Origin: Microlunatus soli
GTDB lineage: Bacteria; Actinomycetota; Actinomycetes; Propionibacteriales; Propionibacteriaceae
Direction of reading: 5' to 3'
Assembly (NCBI RefSeq): GCF_900105385.1
Contig: NZ_LT629772.1
Span: forward strand, 2,914,001-2,978,000
DNA length: 64,000 nucleotides
Below the pieces are notes generated by a model. It was given only the letters and a program-made list of their open reading frames with translations, was not told the DNA's origin and ran no database searches. How positions within the stretch are numbered: the stretch's first letter is position 1; every line of letters begins with the position of its first letter. A program made the position numbers and the translations under genes. This document shows positions 35,563-45,200 of the stretch, piece by piece.

Positions 35563-35657
35563 ACGCTGAGCGCGACAAACCCCACGACAGACGTCGAGGT
35601 TGCGCACCGTCTGCGGGCCCGGGAACGTGCGCAACCTTGATATATCGCGCTCAGCGC
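35563..35657. repeat. Nested palindromic element, copy A
   Basis: The outer pair is GCTGAGCGCGA (35565-35575) with TCGCGCTCAGC (35645-35655). The inner pair is TCGAGGTTGCGCAC (35594-35607) with GTGCGCAACCTTGA (35627-35640). The core and the TATATCG tail match copy B at 46528, while the inner stem bases differ in a way that keeps pairing. It lies in the 312-bp gap between the divergent genes at 35435 and 35748, which otherwise shows no gene. Confidence 0.7.
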
Positions 35658-35747
35658 GGTCCGTGTTGTGCGGATCGACCAGGTTCGGGGTGATGTCTCG
35701 GCCTTTTGGACGAATCGGCGGTGGCAGCCAGCCGACAGACTTTGATC

Positions 35748-36713
35748 ATGGTTCTGCCGACCGACGACGGGTTGCAGCAGGAATTCACCCGTCGGCTCGA
35801 CGTTCTCCTTGCGGCCGCCGACGTGCGCGGCTGGGTGCATGCGGTCGACCTCGACTCCGGAGCGAGCTTGGAGGCCGGCGCCGACCAGCCGGTGGTGGCT
35901 GCCAGCGTCTTCAAGCTGCCGGTACTGGTCGAGCTGTTCCGGCAGATCGGCGTCGGGCGGCTGGATGCGAGGCAGCGGGTCCGGATCGGGGCTGACGAAC
36001 GCCGAACGGTCGGGCCGACCGGACTGTCGGTGATGCTGGACGACGTCGAGCTGTCGCTGCGTGATCTCGGGTACGCGATGATGTCGGTCAGCGACAACCG
36101 GGCCACCGACGTCATCGTCGACCTGGTCGGACTGGACGCGATCAACAACACCCAAGCGGAGCTGGGATTCCCCGCGACCGTCCTGGAGGGCGACTGCCAG
36201 TTCCTGTTCGATCAGATGGACGCCGAGTTGGGCGAATCGTACGCCGCCTACCGCGCACCGGCCGACGGGACCGATCGACGGTTCGGGCTCAGCGTCTTCG
36301 ACCCGTTGCGGACCAACCGGACCACGCCGCGGTCGACAACAGCTCTGCTGGCGATGCTGTGGCGGGACGAGATCCTCGATCCGTCCGCCTGTGCCGAGAT
36401 CCGCAGGATCCTGTCACTGCAGGTCTGGCCGCACCGGCTGACCTCCGGCTTCCCCGACGACGAGATCTCCGTTGCCGGCAAGACCGGCACGATCGGCCCG
36501 GTCCGCAACGAGGTCGGGGTGGTCAGCTATCCGGACGGCGGTCGCTACGCCGTCGCCGTCTTCCTGCGTCAGCGGGAGATCCGGTATCACAACCCGGTCG
36601 CCGACGCCGCGATCGGCCAGGTCGGTCGACTGGCCATCGACCACCTGCGCGCCGACCCAGCGCAGCGCACCGATCGGCCGGCACACACCGTCACCGCCAT
36701 CGCAGAGTCATGA
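35748..36713 (+). CDS. Class A beta-lactamase-like serine hydrolase without signal peptide
   Basis: 321 residues from the ATG at 35748. The frame is open to a TTG at 35706. The active-site triad of motifs is present: AASVFKLPVLVE (SxxK), MSVSDNRATDV (SDN) and VAGKTGTIGPV (KTG). The omega-loop Glu in an ExxLN context is not evident, and there is no export signal. That argues against a classical secreted beta-lactamase and for a cytoplasmic amidase, esterase or peptidase of the same fold. It is 27 bp before the ABC importer genes and probably acts on the imported compound. Confidence 0.8.
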   Translation: MVLPTDDGLQQEFTRRLDVLLAAADVRGWVHAVDLDSGASLEAGADQPVVAASVFKLPVLVELFRQIGVGRLDARQRVRIGADERRTVGPTGLSVMLDDVELSLRDLGYAMMSVSDNRATDVIVDLVGLDAINNTQAELGFPATVLEGDCQFLFDQMDAELGESYAAYRAPADGTDRRFGLSVFDPLRTNRTTPRSTTALLAMLWRDEILDPSACAEIRRILSLQVWPHRLTSGFPDDEISVAGKTGTIGPVRNEVGVVSYPDGGRYAVAVFLRQREIRYHNPVADAAIGQVGRLAIDHLRADPAQRTDRPAHTVTAIAES

Positions 36714-36740
36714 CAGTTCGTTGAGATCAAGGGGGATCCG

Positions 36741-38375
36741 ATGATCAGGTCCAGGTCAGTCGCCGTACGCTGGACGGCCGCCGCCCTCGCGGTCGGGCTG
36801 CTGGCCGCGGGTTGTGGTGGTCACACCGAGCAACCGTCGTCCGGTCCGCCGGTCGACAGCTCCGACTTCGTCACCGACGGCACCTTCGCGACGGTGATCG
36901 CGCAGGATGCCGGCAATCTGCATCCGTTGACCACCAACTATGTCGCGACCCAGATCGTCGACAGCTACCTCTACGACTCGTTGCTGTTCTTCGATCCCCA
37001 GACCGGCAAGCCGAAGCCGTATCTGGCGGAGAAGTGGTCCGAGACGCCGACCTCGGCCAGCTTCACGCTGCGCAAGGGCATCACCTGCTCCGACGGCTCG
37101 GCCTTCACCGCCGAGACGGTTGCCGACAACATCAACTGGATCGTCGATCCGAAGAACCAGTCGCCGCTGCGGGACTCGATCATTCCCAGTGACGCCAGGG
37201 CCACCGCGGATGCTGCGGCCAACACGATCACCGTCACCGTCCCGCAGCCGAAGTCGTTCCTGCTGTTCGACGTCGGCGCCCAACAACTGGGCTGCCAGGA
37301 CGTCGTCGACCATCCGACCAAATACAAGACCGCAGCGCTCGGCACCGGGCTGTTCCAACTCACCGAGGTGGTGCCCAATGATCACTACACACTGACCCGA
37401 CGCGACGGCTACGAGTGGGGCCCGGACGGCAAGACGACGTCGAATACACCCGGGGTGCCGAAGACCGTGACGATCAAGGTGATCAAGAACCCGTCCACGG
37501 TGGCCAACCTGGTGTTGTCCGGCCAGCTCAACATGGCAACCGTCGAAGGCCCCGACCTGGCCAGGATGAAGGGGCTGACGAGCAAGTCGTCGCCATCGAT
37601 GAGTGGAGAGCTGTCCTTCAACCAGATGAAGGGTAAACCGACCGCAGACCCGACTGTCCGCACGGCGCTGTTCCAGGCGGTCGACTGGGATGCCTGGACC
37701 AAGGTGCACACCGCCGACCAGGGGTCGCGGGCCAAGACGCTGTCGGTGCTGACGCCATCGCCCTGCCAGTACGACTCGATCGCCGGCAATCTGCCCGGCC
37801 ACGACCCGGCTGCAGCCGCCGCCGCACTCGACGAGGCCGGCTGGAAGAAGGGTTCCGACGGAGTCCGCACCAAGGACGGCAAGCAACTCGCCCTGACCGT
37901 CGTGTTCCGCAACAACAGCGACAGTTCGAGTGCCTCGGCCGAACTGCTGCAGACCGCCTGGCAGAAGCTCGGAGCCAAGATCACCTTGAAGGGCGGTGAC
38001 GCCAACTTCGTCCTCAACGAGACGATCTCCAGCAAGGATCCGGGGAGCTGGGACGTCACCCCGGGCCTCACCCTGCAGAGCAATCTGCCCAACATCTTCG
38101 TCCCGTACGTGACCGGTGACGGCCCGCCGAAGGGCACCAACTACTCCTCCATCGACAACCCCGAGTACGCCGCCGCGGCAACCAAGGCCGACCGGCTCGC
38201 CGGTGACCAGAGCTGCGCGGCGTGGGCCGAGGCCGACGCGTCGTTGATCAAGGACCTCAATCTGGTGCCGATCTCGGTGACCCCGACCAAGATCTTCTTC
38301 AACGGAGCGTCGTCGATCTACGAGCCGCTGACCTCGATGATCCCCGGCCCTGCCGTCCGGGTGGTGGCCAAGTGA
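36741..38375 (+). CDS. Peptide ABC transporter substrate-binding lipoprotein
   Basis: 544 residues with a lipoprotein signal (ALAVGLLAAGCGG, lipidated Cys at about residue 29). The SBP family 5 signature is seen in YLAEKWSETPTSASFTLRKG and FTAETVADNINWIVDP. The length and fold fit DppA/OppA-type proteins. It binds oligopeptides or similar compounds outside the membrane and feeds the permeases that follow. An Arg/Gly-poor, Ser/Thr-rich linker follows the Cys. Confidence 0.92.
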   Translation: MIRSRSVAVRWTAAALAVGLLAAGCGGHTEQPSSGPPVDSSDFVTDGTFATVIAQDAGNLHPLTTNYVATQIVDSYLYDSLLFFDPQTGKPKPYLAEKWSETPTSASFTLRKGITCSDGSAFTAETVADNINWIVDPKNQSPLRDSIIPSDARATADAAANTITVTVPQPKSFLLFDVGAQQLGCQDVVDHPTKYKTAALGTGLFQLTEVVPNDHYTLTRRDGYEWGPDGKTTSNTPGVPKTVTIKVIKNPSTVANLVLSGQLNMATVEGPDLARMKGLTSKSSPSMSGELSFNQMKGKPTADPTVRTALFQAVDWDAWTKVHTADQGSRAKTLSVLTPSPCQYDSIAGNLPGHDPAAAAAALDEAGWKKGSDGVRTKDGKQLALTVVFRNNSDSSSASAELLQTAWQKLGAKITLKGGDANFVLNETISSKDPGSWDVTPGLTLQSNLPNIFVPYVTGDGPPKGTNYSSIDNPEYAAAATKADRLAGDQSCAAWAEADASLIKDLNLVPISVTPTKIFFNGASSIYEPLTSMIPGPAVRVVAK

Positions 38376-38410
38376 CCGACAATCAGTCCTGGTCCTAGAG
38401 GTCGCGGGAG

Positions 38411-39439
38411 ATGGCAACGACAGCGCCGCCGGACCTTGTGGACGACGAATCGTTCGAGGGCTCTGGGCAGGACCCGAGGACACGGCGGGGTCAGGGGTCG
38501 TGGTCGACTTTCCTGCTCCGACGACTGGGACGGCTGGTGATCTCGCTGGTGGTGTTGGTCACGGCCGCGTTCGCGATGATCAGACTGATTCCCGGCGACC
38601 CGGTCCGGACGATGCTCGGGGTGACGGCATCGGCCTCGGTCGTCGAAGCCCGGCGGCACGCGCTCGGCCTTGATCAGTCCTTGCCGAAGCAGTACGTCGA
38701 CTTCTGGGTGGGACTGCTGACCGGGGACCTCGGCGACTCGTTCTCCCTGCAGGTGCCGGTCAGCAGTGTGATCGCCGACCGGCTGCCGGCTACCCTGCAG
38801 TTGGCGGTGCTGGCGCTGGTGTCGATGATGATCATCGCGATCCCGATCGGCCTGGCGGCGGCTGCCCTGACCCGCGGCGGCCGGCGCCGCCGACTCGAGC
38901 TCGGCTACACCGGCGTCGCCGGATTCCTGTCGGTGGTGCCGGAGTTCCTGATCGCGGTCGGACTGGTGTACGCCTTCGCCGTCGTCATCCCGATCTTCCC
39001 GGTCGCCGGCCGGGCCGGTCCGGTGTCCTACGTGCTTCCCGTTGCAGCATTGGCGATCGGCAACATCGCCGCCCTGTCCCGGATCGTCCGCTCCGAGGCC
39101 CTGCTGGTGCTGGACCAGGACTACATCCGGACTGCACGGGCCAAGCGGATGCCGGTGATCCGGCTGTATCTGCGGCACGCGTTGCCCAACCTGCTCACCT
39201 CGTCGCTGACCATCGGCGGGCTGGTGCTCGGTGCACTGATCGCCGGGACCGTCCTGGTGGAGTCGATCTTCGCCTGGCCCGGGCTCGGGATGACGATCGT
39301 CGAGTCGATCCGCAACAAGGATTACCCCGTCGCCCAGGCGATCGTGATCGTCTACGGCGCGCTGGTGTTGTTGATCAATCTGCTGGTGGACGTCGTGCTG
39401 GTCCTGTTGGATCCGCGTTCGGCGTTGAAGGAGTCGTGA
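38411..39439 (+). CDS. Peptide ABC transporter permease (DppB type)
   Basis: 342 residues. Six membrane helices. RLGRLVISLVVLVTAAFAMI and IRLIPGDPVRTMLG at the start are typical of DppB. The EAA loop is EALLVLDQDYIRTARAKRMP, followed by HALPNLLTS. It pairs with the DppC-like half of the next protein. The N-terminal 40 residues are hydrophilic and unusually acidic. The stop overlaps the next start by 4 nt. Confidence 0.92.
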   Translation: MATTAPPDLVDDESFEGSGQDPRTRRGQGSWSTFLLRRLGRLVISLVVLVTAAFAMIRLIPGDPVRTMLGVTASASVVEARRHALGLDQSLPKQYVDFWVGLLTGDLGDSFSLQVPVSSVIADRLPATLQLAVLALVSMMIIAIPIGLAAAALTRGGRRRRLELGYTGVAGFLSVVPEFLIAVGLVYAFAVVIPIFPVAGRAGPVSYVLPVAALAIGNIAALSRIVRSEALLVLDQDYIRTARAKRMPVIRLYLRHALPNLLTSSLTIGGLVLGALIAGTVLVESIFAWPGLGMTIVESIRNKDYPVAQAIVIVYGALVLLINLLVDVVLVLLDPRSALKES

Positions 39440-41337
39440 TCATGGCCCGCTCGTCGATCAAGAAGGCGTCCCGACTGCGATCGGCCTTCCTCAGCCCGAT
39501 CGGCATTGCCGCGGCCCTCGGCCTGGTGGTGTTGGCCGCTCTGACGATCATCGCACCCGCGGTCTGGGGGTCGGCTGCCAGCACCGCGGATCCGTACAAC
39601 CTGTCCCGGCCACCGTCGGCCCAGCACTGGCTGGGCACCGACGCCGGCGGACGCGACATCGGCGCCCGCACCCTGGTGGCGACCAGGCTGTCGATCCTGA
39701 TGGCGCTGGCGGCGACCGCGATCGGCGTCAGCCTCGGCGTGGTCGTCGGGTGCCTGCCGACCGTACTGGGCCGTCGGACCGGCCGGATGGTCACCGCAGC
39801 GGTCAACCTGGCGATCGCGTTCCCCGGTCTGTTGCTGGTGATCATGTTGGCGGTGATCATGGGCCAGGGGCTGCTCGGGGCGATCCTGGCGATCGGGCTG
39901 GCGATCATTCCCGCCTACGGGCGGTTGACCCAGACCCTGAGTGCCTCGGTCGCCGGCCGGGACTACATCGCAGCCGCCCGGATCCTCGGCATCTCCCGGC
40001 CACGGATCCTGTTCCGGCACGTGCTGCCGAACGTTCGCGAACCGTTGATCGTCAACGCCAGCATCACCGCCGGCGGAGCCTTGATCGCCTTTGCCGGGCT
40101 GTCCTTCCTCGGCCTCGGCGTGCAACCGCCGAGCTATGACTGGGGCCGGCTGCTCAACGAGGGCATCGGCCGGATCTGGGTGACCCCGGGTGCGGCCGTC
40201 GGTCCCGCCGTGGCTGTCGTGTTCGCCGGTGTCACCTTCACCCTGCTCGGCGAGACCCTGGCCCGCGGCCTGGGGATCGAGCGTCGGGTGAGCCGGCTGC
40301 TGCCGCCGAAGCCGGCCCGTGCCGGTGGTCCGGTACAGGTCGGGTCGGAAGCTGCAGAGATCGTTGATCATGAGGGTGTGGCCGGCGTGAGCCACAGCCC
40401 TTCGACAAGCCCAGGGCCCCGGTCGGTGGTGGATTCAAGGACGGGCCCACAGCCCGTCGACGGGTTCGAACGCGTGTCTGGGATCCAGCCGGTGTTGCGG
40501 GTCCGGGGTCTGCGGGTCGACGCACCGACCGACACCGGCTGGCGGAGACCGGTCCGCGACGTCGGCTTCGACATCGCGCCCGGCGAGATCGTCGGACTGG
40601 TCGGTGAATCCGGTTCGGGCAAGAGTCTGACCTGTTTGTCGGTCGCCGGCCTGCTGGAGGAGCCGCTGCAGGTGACGGCCGAGGAGATCACCTTCGACGG
40701 ACTCGATCTCGCACCGCTGGCCGGATCCGGCGGCCGGGTCGGTTCGCGCCGGCTGGCGGCCGCGCTCGGCACCCGGATGGCCCTGGTCTTCCAGGATCCG
40801 ATGGCATCGCTCAATCCGGCACTCCGGGTCGGACCCCAGGTGGCGGAGATCGGTCTGCTGCACGAGGGTCTGGACCGGCAGACAGCCTCTGAGCGTGCCA
40901 TCGACCGGCTCGACGCCGTCCGGATCCCCGACCCACGACGCCGTGCCCGGCAGTATCCGCACGAATACTCCGGCGGCATGCGGCAGCGCGCGATGCTGGC
41001 GATGGGGCTGATGGGCACTCCGTCGTTGATCATCGCCGACGAACCGACCACCGCCCTGGACGTCACCGTGCAGCAGGAAGTGCTGCGGTTGCTGCACCAG
41101 GTCAGTCGGGAGGCCGGCTCGGCGGTGCTGTTCGTCTCCCACGACATCGCCGTGGTGACCGGTCTGTGCACCCGCGTGCTGGTGATGTTTCGGGGCGAGA
41201 TCGTGGAGCAGATCGCCGTCGACGACCTGGTGGCCGGACGGGCCGAACACCCGTACACCCAGGCTTTGCTGGCCGCCGTCCCGAGCATGACCGGCGACCG
41301 CAACCGACCGTTGGCCACGATCGGGGACCTGCCATGA
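39436..41337 (+). CDS. DppC-type permease fused to DppD-type ATPase
   Basis: 633 residues. Residues 1-285 are a permease: TDAGGRDIGARTLVATRLS, the EAA loop ASVAGRDYIAAARILGISRP and HVLPNVREPLIV. Residues about 350-633 are an ABC ATPase: GLVGESGSGKSLTCLS (Walker A), YSGGMRQRAMLAMGL (signature), LIIADEPTTALDVTV (Walker B), VSHDIAVV. The linker between them (SHSPSTSPGPRSVVDSRTG) is encoded by the dispersed CCCTTCGACAAGCCCAGGG repeat, which suggests how the joint formed or grew. Such fusions are known in actinomycete peptide importers. Confidence 0.9.
   Translation: MIMARSSIKKASRLRSAFLSPIGIAAALGLVVLAALTIIAPAVWGSAASTADPYNLSRPPSAQHWLGTDAGGRDIGARTLVATRLSILMALAATAIGVSLGVVVGCLPTVLGRRTGRMVTAAVNLAIAFPGLLLVIMLAVIMGQGLLGAILAIGLAIIPAYGRLTQTLSASVAGRDYIAAARILGISRPRILFRHVLPNVREPLIVNASITAGGALIAFAGLSFLGLGVQPPSYDWGRLLNEGIGRIWVTPGAAVGPAVAVVFAGVTFTLLGETLARGLGIERRVSRLLPPKPARAGGPVQVGSEAAEIVDHEGVAGVSHSPSTSPGPRSVVDSRTGPQPVDGFERVSGIQPVLRVRGLRVDAPTDTGWRRPVRDVGFDIAPGEIVGLVGESGSGKSLTCLSVAGLLEEPLQVTAEEITFDGLDLAPLAGSGGRVGSRRLAAALGTRMALVFQDPMASLNPALRVGPQVAEIGLLHEGLDRQTASERAIDRLDAVRIPDPRRRARQYPHEYSGGMRQRAMLAMGLMGTPSLIIADEPTTALDVTVQQEVLRLLHQVSREAGSAVLFVSHDIAVVTGLCTRVLVMFRGEIVEQIAVDDLVAGRAEHPYTQALLAAVPSMTGDRNRPLATIGDLP
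40396..40418. repeat. Dispersed short repeat in the permease-ATPase linker
   Basis: GCCCTTCGACAAGCCCAGGG, in frame, encoding SPSTSPGP between the membrane and ATPase domains. Confidence 0.7.
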
Positions 41338-42245
41338 CCGGCGAACCTGTCGGCGAACTGCAGCTGCAGAAACTGACCGTCCGGTACGGCCATGGCCGAA
41401 CGGCGACCACGGCGGTGCGCGACGTCGACCTCACCGTCCCCGCCGGTCGGGTGCTCGGCCTGGTCGGCGAATCCGGGTCCGGCAAGTCCTCGATCGCCCG
41501 ATCGGTGGTCGGCCTCACCGAACCGACGACCGGCCGGATCCTGCTCGACGGCGTCGATGTCGCCCATGCCCGCGGCCGGACCGCGCGGCTGCGCCACGAG
41601 ATCCAGATGGTCTTCCAGGATCCGTATTCCAGCCTCGATCCGCACCTGACCATCGGGGAGACCATCGAGGAGGCCCTGCTGGCAGCCGAGCGGCGCCAAC
41701 CTCCCCGCAGTCGATCACGGACCCGCCGTCGGCAGCAGGTCGGCCACCTGCTGGAGCAGGTCGACCTCGATCCGGATCGGAGTCGTTCGCTGCCGAGCAC
41801 GTTGTCCGGTGGACAACGACAGCGAGTCGCACTGGCACGCGCTCTGGCAGCCGCACCCCGAGTCCTGATCGCCGACGAGATCACCTCCTCGCTGGACGTG
41901 TCCGTCCAGGGATCGGTGCTCAACCTGCTGACCGGTCTGCAACGCGAGCTCGGGCTGACGGTGCTGTTCATCAGCCACAATCTCGCCGTTGTCCGGCACG
42001 TCTGCGACGACGTCGCCGTGCTCAGCCGGGGCAGGTTGGTGGAGTCCGGCACGGTCACCGAGGTTCTGGAGAACCCGCAACACCCCTACACCCAGAAGTT
42101 GTTGGCGTCGGTGCCGCAGCTGGGTGTCCGGCTGTTCACCGAGCCGGTCGACGACCACGCATCCGCCAAGGCTGCCCGCACGCCGACCGAGCTCGACGGG
42201 TACCACAGCCGATCCCTCGAACGAGTCAGCCAGCAACAGATCTAG
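41334..42245 (+). CDS. Peptide ABC transporter ATPase (DppF type)
   Basis: 303 residues, ATGA overlap with the preceding stop. Walker A VGESGSGKSSIARSVVG, signature LSGGQRQRVALARAL, Walker B VLIADEITSSLDVSV, switch FISHNLAVVRHV. The C-terminal ENPQHPYTQKLL is the oligopeptide-transporter extension. It forms the heterodimer with the ATPase half of the upstream fusion protein. Confidence 0.93.
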   Translation: MTGEPVGELQLQKLTVRYGHGRTATTAVRDVDLTVPAGRVLGLVGESGSGKSSIARSVVGLTEPTTGRILLDGVDVAHARGRTARLRHEIQMVFQDPYSSLDPHLTIGETIEEALLAAERRQPPRSRSRTRRRQQVGHLLEQVDLDPDRSRSLPSTLSGGQRQRVALARALAAAPRVLIADEITSSLDVSVQGSVLNLLTGLQRELGLTVLFISHNLAVVRHVCDDVAVLSRGRLVESGTVTEVLENPQHPYTQKLLASVPQLGVRLFTEPVDDHASAKAARTPTELDGYHSRSLERVSQQQI

Positions 42246-42259
42246 AAAGTGAGCCAACG

Positions 42260-45200
42260 ATGTCCCGACGCCTGCTGTTCGACGACCTGTCGGCGATCCG
42301 CGTCCCCACAGCCGTCACCATCGATCCCGACGGCACCCGGGTGGTGTACGCCGTCCGCGGCAGCGATCCCCAGACCGACACCAATCCCAGCACCCTGTGG
42401 AGTCGGTCGACAACACCCGATGCTCGGCCCTCCCGCTGCACCTCCGGCGAGGCGGACAGCGATCCGCAGTTCTCCCCCGACGGTTCCCGGATCCTCTTCC
42501 TGCGCAGCGGAGACGCCGGTCCGCAGCTCTGGCTGATCACCACCGACGGCACCGACGAACGCCGCCTCACCGAGCCCGACCTTTTCCCGTACGGCGTCGC
42601 GAGCGCCACCTGGAGCCCGGACGGCAGCAGGATCGCCGTGATCGCCGCCGTCGGTGTGCACAGCGATCCGCATGCTCCGCTGGTCGCCGATCGGATCGGC
42701 TACAAGGCGGACGGCGCCGGCTACCTCGGCGAGCTCCGTACCCAGCTGTTCATGATCAAGGCCGACACCGGGACGGTCACCCGACTGACCAGTTCCCCGT
42801 ACGGGGTCACGGCACCGGCCTGGTCACCCGACGGCACCCGGATCGCCTACGTCACCGCGACCGACGATCCCAGATCGGACATCACCGCCGAGCACGTCGT
42901 CGAATACCTGACGGTCGCCGAGCGCACCCTCGGCGGCACCCGGATCGGGCACGCGACCGGTGTCAGCGGACCGCTGGTGTGGCGTCCCAACGGTGCATCG
43001 GTGATCGCCGTCGGGCGTCCGGACGTGTCCATCGGGCACGGGTTGTTGATCATGCTCCACCTCGACGTGACGAAGCCTGACCGGATCCTGACCGAGTCGA
43101 CCGACCGCAATGTGATGCCGGGGATGCCTGGCTATCCCGGCGCCGGGCCGGTGCTGTCTGCCGACGGCCGATCGGTGCTGTTCTGCCTGCGGGAACGCGG
43201 CTGGTCCCATCTGCATCGGGTATCGATCGTGGGCCGGGCCAAGCATCCGGCCGTGGAATCCTTGATCACCGATGATCATCAGGTGGTGTCCGGGCTGTCG
43301 GTCGCGACATCGGCTGCCGTGGCGGCGGTGTTGATCACCGATCAGCGGTCCTTCGGTGAGGTCGCGCTGATCGACCTGGAGACCGGCGAGCTGACCCCGC
43401 TCAGCGCCCTGACCGCCGATGCGTTACCCGACATCGATCTCTTCACCGCCGAGCAGCGGACCTTCGGCATCGACGACGGCCAGCAGGTGCACGGCTGGCT
43501 ACTGCGCGACCCTGATCATGCTCAACCAGGTCCGCTGCTGCTGGACATCCACGGCGGACCGCACAACGCCTGGTCCGGCGTCGCCGACCCGGCACACCTC
43601 TACCATCAGGTGCTGGCCGAACAAGGCTGGACGATCCTGACCCTCAACCCGCGCGGCTCCGACGGCTACGGCGAAGACTTCTATCGCGCCGTCGTCGGCG
43701 GCTGGGGCAGCCGTGACAGCGCCGACTTCCTGCAGCCGATCGACACCTTGATCAGTGAGGGCGTCGCGGACCCGCAACGGCTCGCCGTCACCGGCTACAG
43801 CTACGGCGGGTTCTCCACCTGCCGGCTGACCGCCGACACCGACCGGTTCGCCGCCGCGGTTGCCGGCGGGCTGCTGTGCGACTTCGCCGACTTCGCCGGC
43901 GGCTCCGACATCGGTGCGCTGATGACTCCGCTGGAGGTCGCCGGTGATCAGCCGTTGGACCGTCAGGGCTATGCCGAGCGTTCACCGATCGCGCAGGTCT
44001 CCCAGGTGACGACACCGACGCTGATCCTGCACGGCGCCGATGATCAACGGTGTCCGGTCAATCAGGCCGAGCAGTGGTTCGTTGCGCTGCGCTCGGCCGA
44101 TGTGCCGACCCGACTGGTGACCTACCCCGGCGCCAGCCACTTGTTCATCATCGACGGCCGGCCGTCCCATCGACTCGACTACAACCGGCGGCTGGTGGAC
44201 TGGCTGCAGCGCTATCCGTCCGCGACGACCCGACCGGCCGGACGAGTGCCGGCCGGCCTCGGCAGCGATCATTGGCAACGTCGGCTGGATGATCTTCGTG
44301 AGCACTATCAGGTGCCCGGTGCGCAGTTCGGGGTGTTGGAGCTGACCGACGACGGTCGTGAGCTGACCCGTACGGTGGTGGGTTCCGGGGTGTTGAACGC
44401 GACCACCGGCGCTGCGGCCACTCCCGACGCGCTCTTCCAGATCGGTTCGATCACCAAGGTCTGGACGACGGTGATGATCATGCAACTGGTCGACGAGGGC
44501 AAGCTCGACCTCGACCTCCCGGTCCGCAAGATCCTGCCGGAGCTGAACGTGCTGGACGAGTCCGTCGCCGCCGAGGTCACCACACGGCATCTGCTGACCC
44601 ACACCAGTGGCATCGACGGCGATCTGTTCACCGACACCGGACGCGGCGACGACGCCGTACGCGCCTATGTCGACACCCTCGCCGACGCGGCCCAGCTGCA
44701 CCCGCTGGGCAAGGGCTGGTCCTACTGCAACTCCGGTTTCGTGATCGCCGGCCGGCTGATCGAGGTGCTCCGCGAACAGACCTGGGATCAGGTGCTGCGG
44801 ACCAAGATCATCGAGCCACTCGGTCTGAAGCACTGCGTCACCCTGCCCGAGGAGGCGATCCGGTACGCCGCCGCGATCGGCCACGGCGTCACTCCCGACG
44901 GCGCCGTCCCGGTGCCGACCTGGGGCATCCCCCGATCGATGGGTCCGGCGGGCTTGATCAACTCCAGCGCCGGCGATCTGCTCAGCTTCGCCGGCATGAT
45001 GCTCCGCGGCGGTGTTGCGGCCGACGGGACCCGGATCCTGTCGGCCGATGCCGCGGCCCAGATGGCCACCCCGCAGTATCGGGTCGCCGACCTGCTCGAC
45101 GGGATGGACGCCTGGGGACTCGGCTGGTGGATCGAGGACTGGCACGGCACGACGGTGCTCGGCCACAACGGCGGCACCATCGGCCAGTCGGCGTTCCTCC

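Noticed and set aside
35748-36713. Secreted class A beta-lactamase giving drug resistance
   Set aside because: No signal peptide and no clear ExxLN omega loop; operon context points to peptide metabolism.
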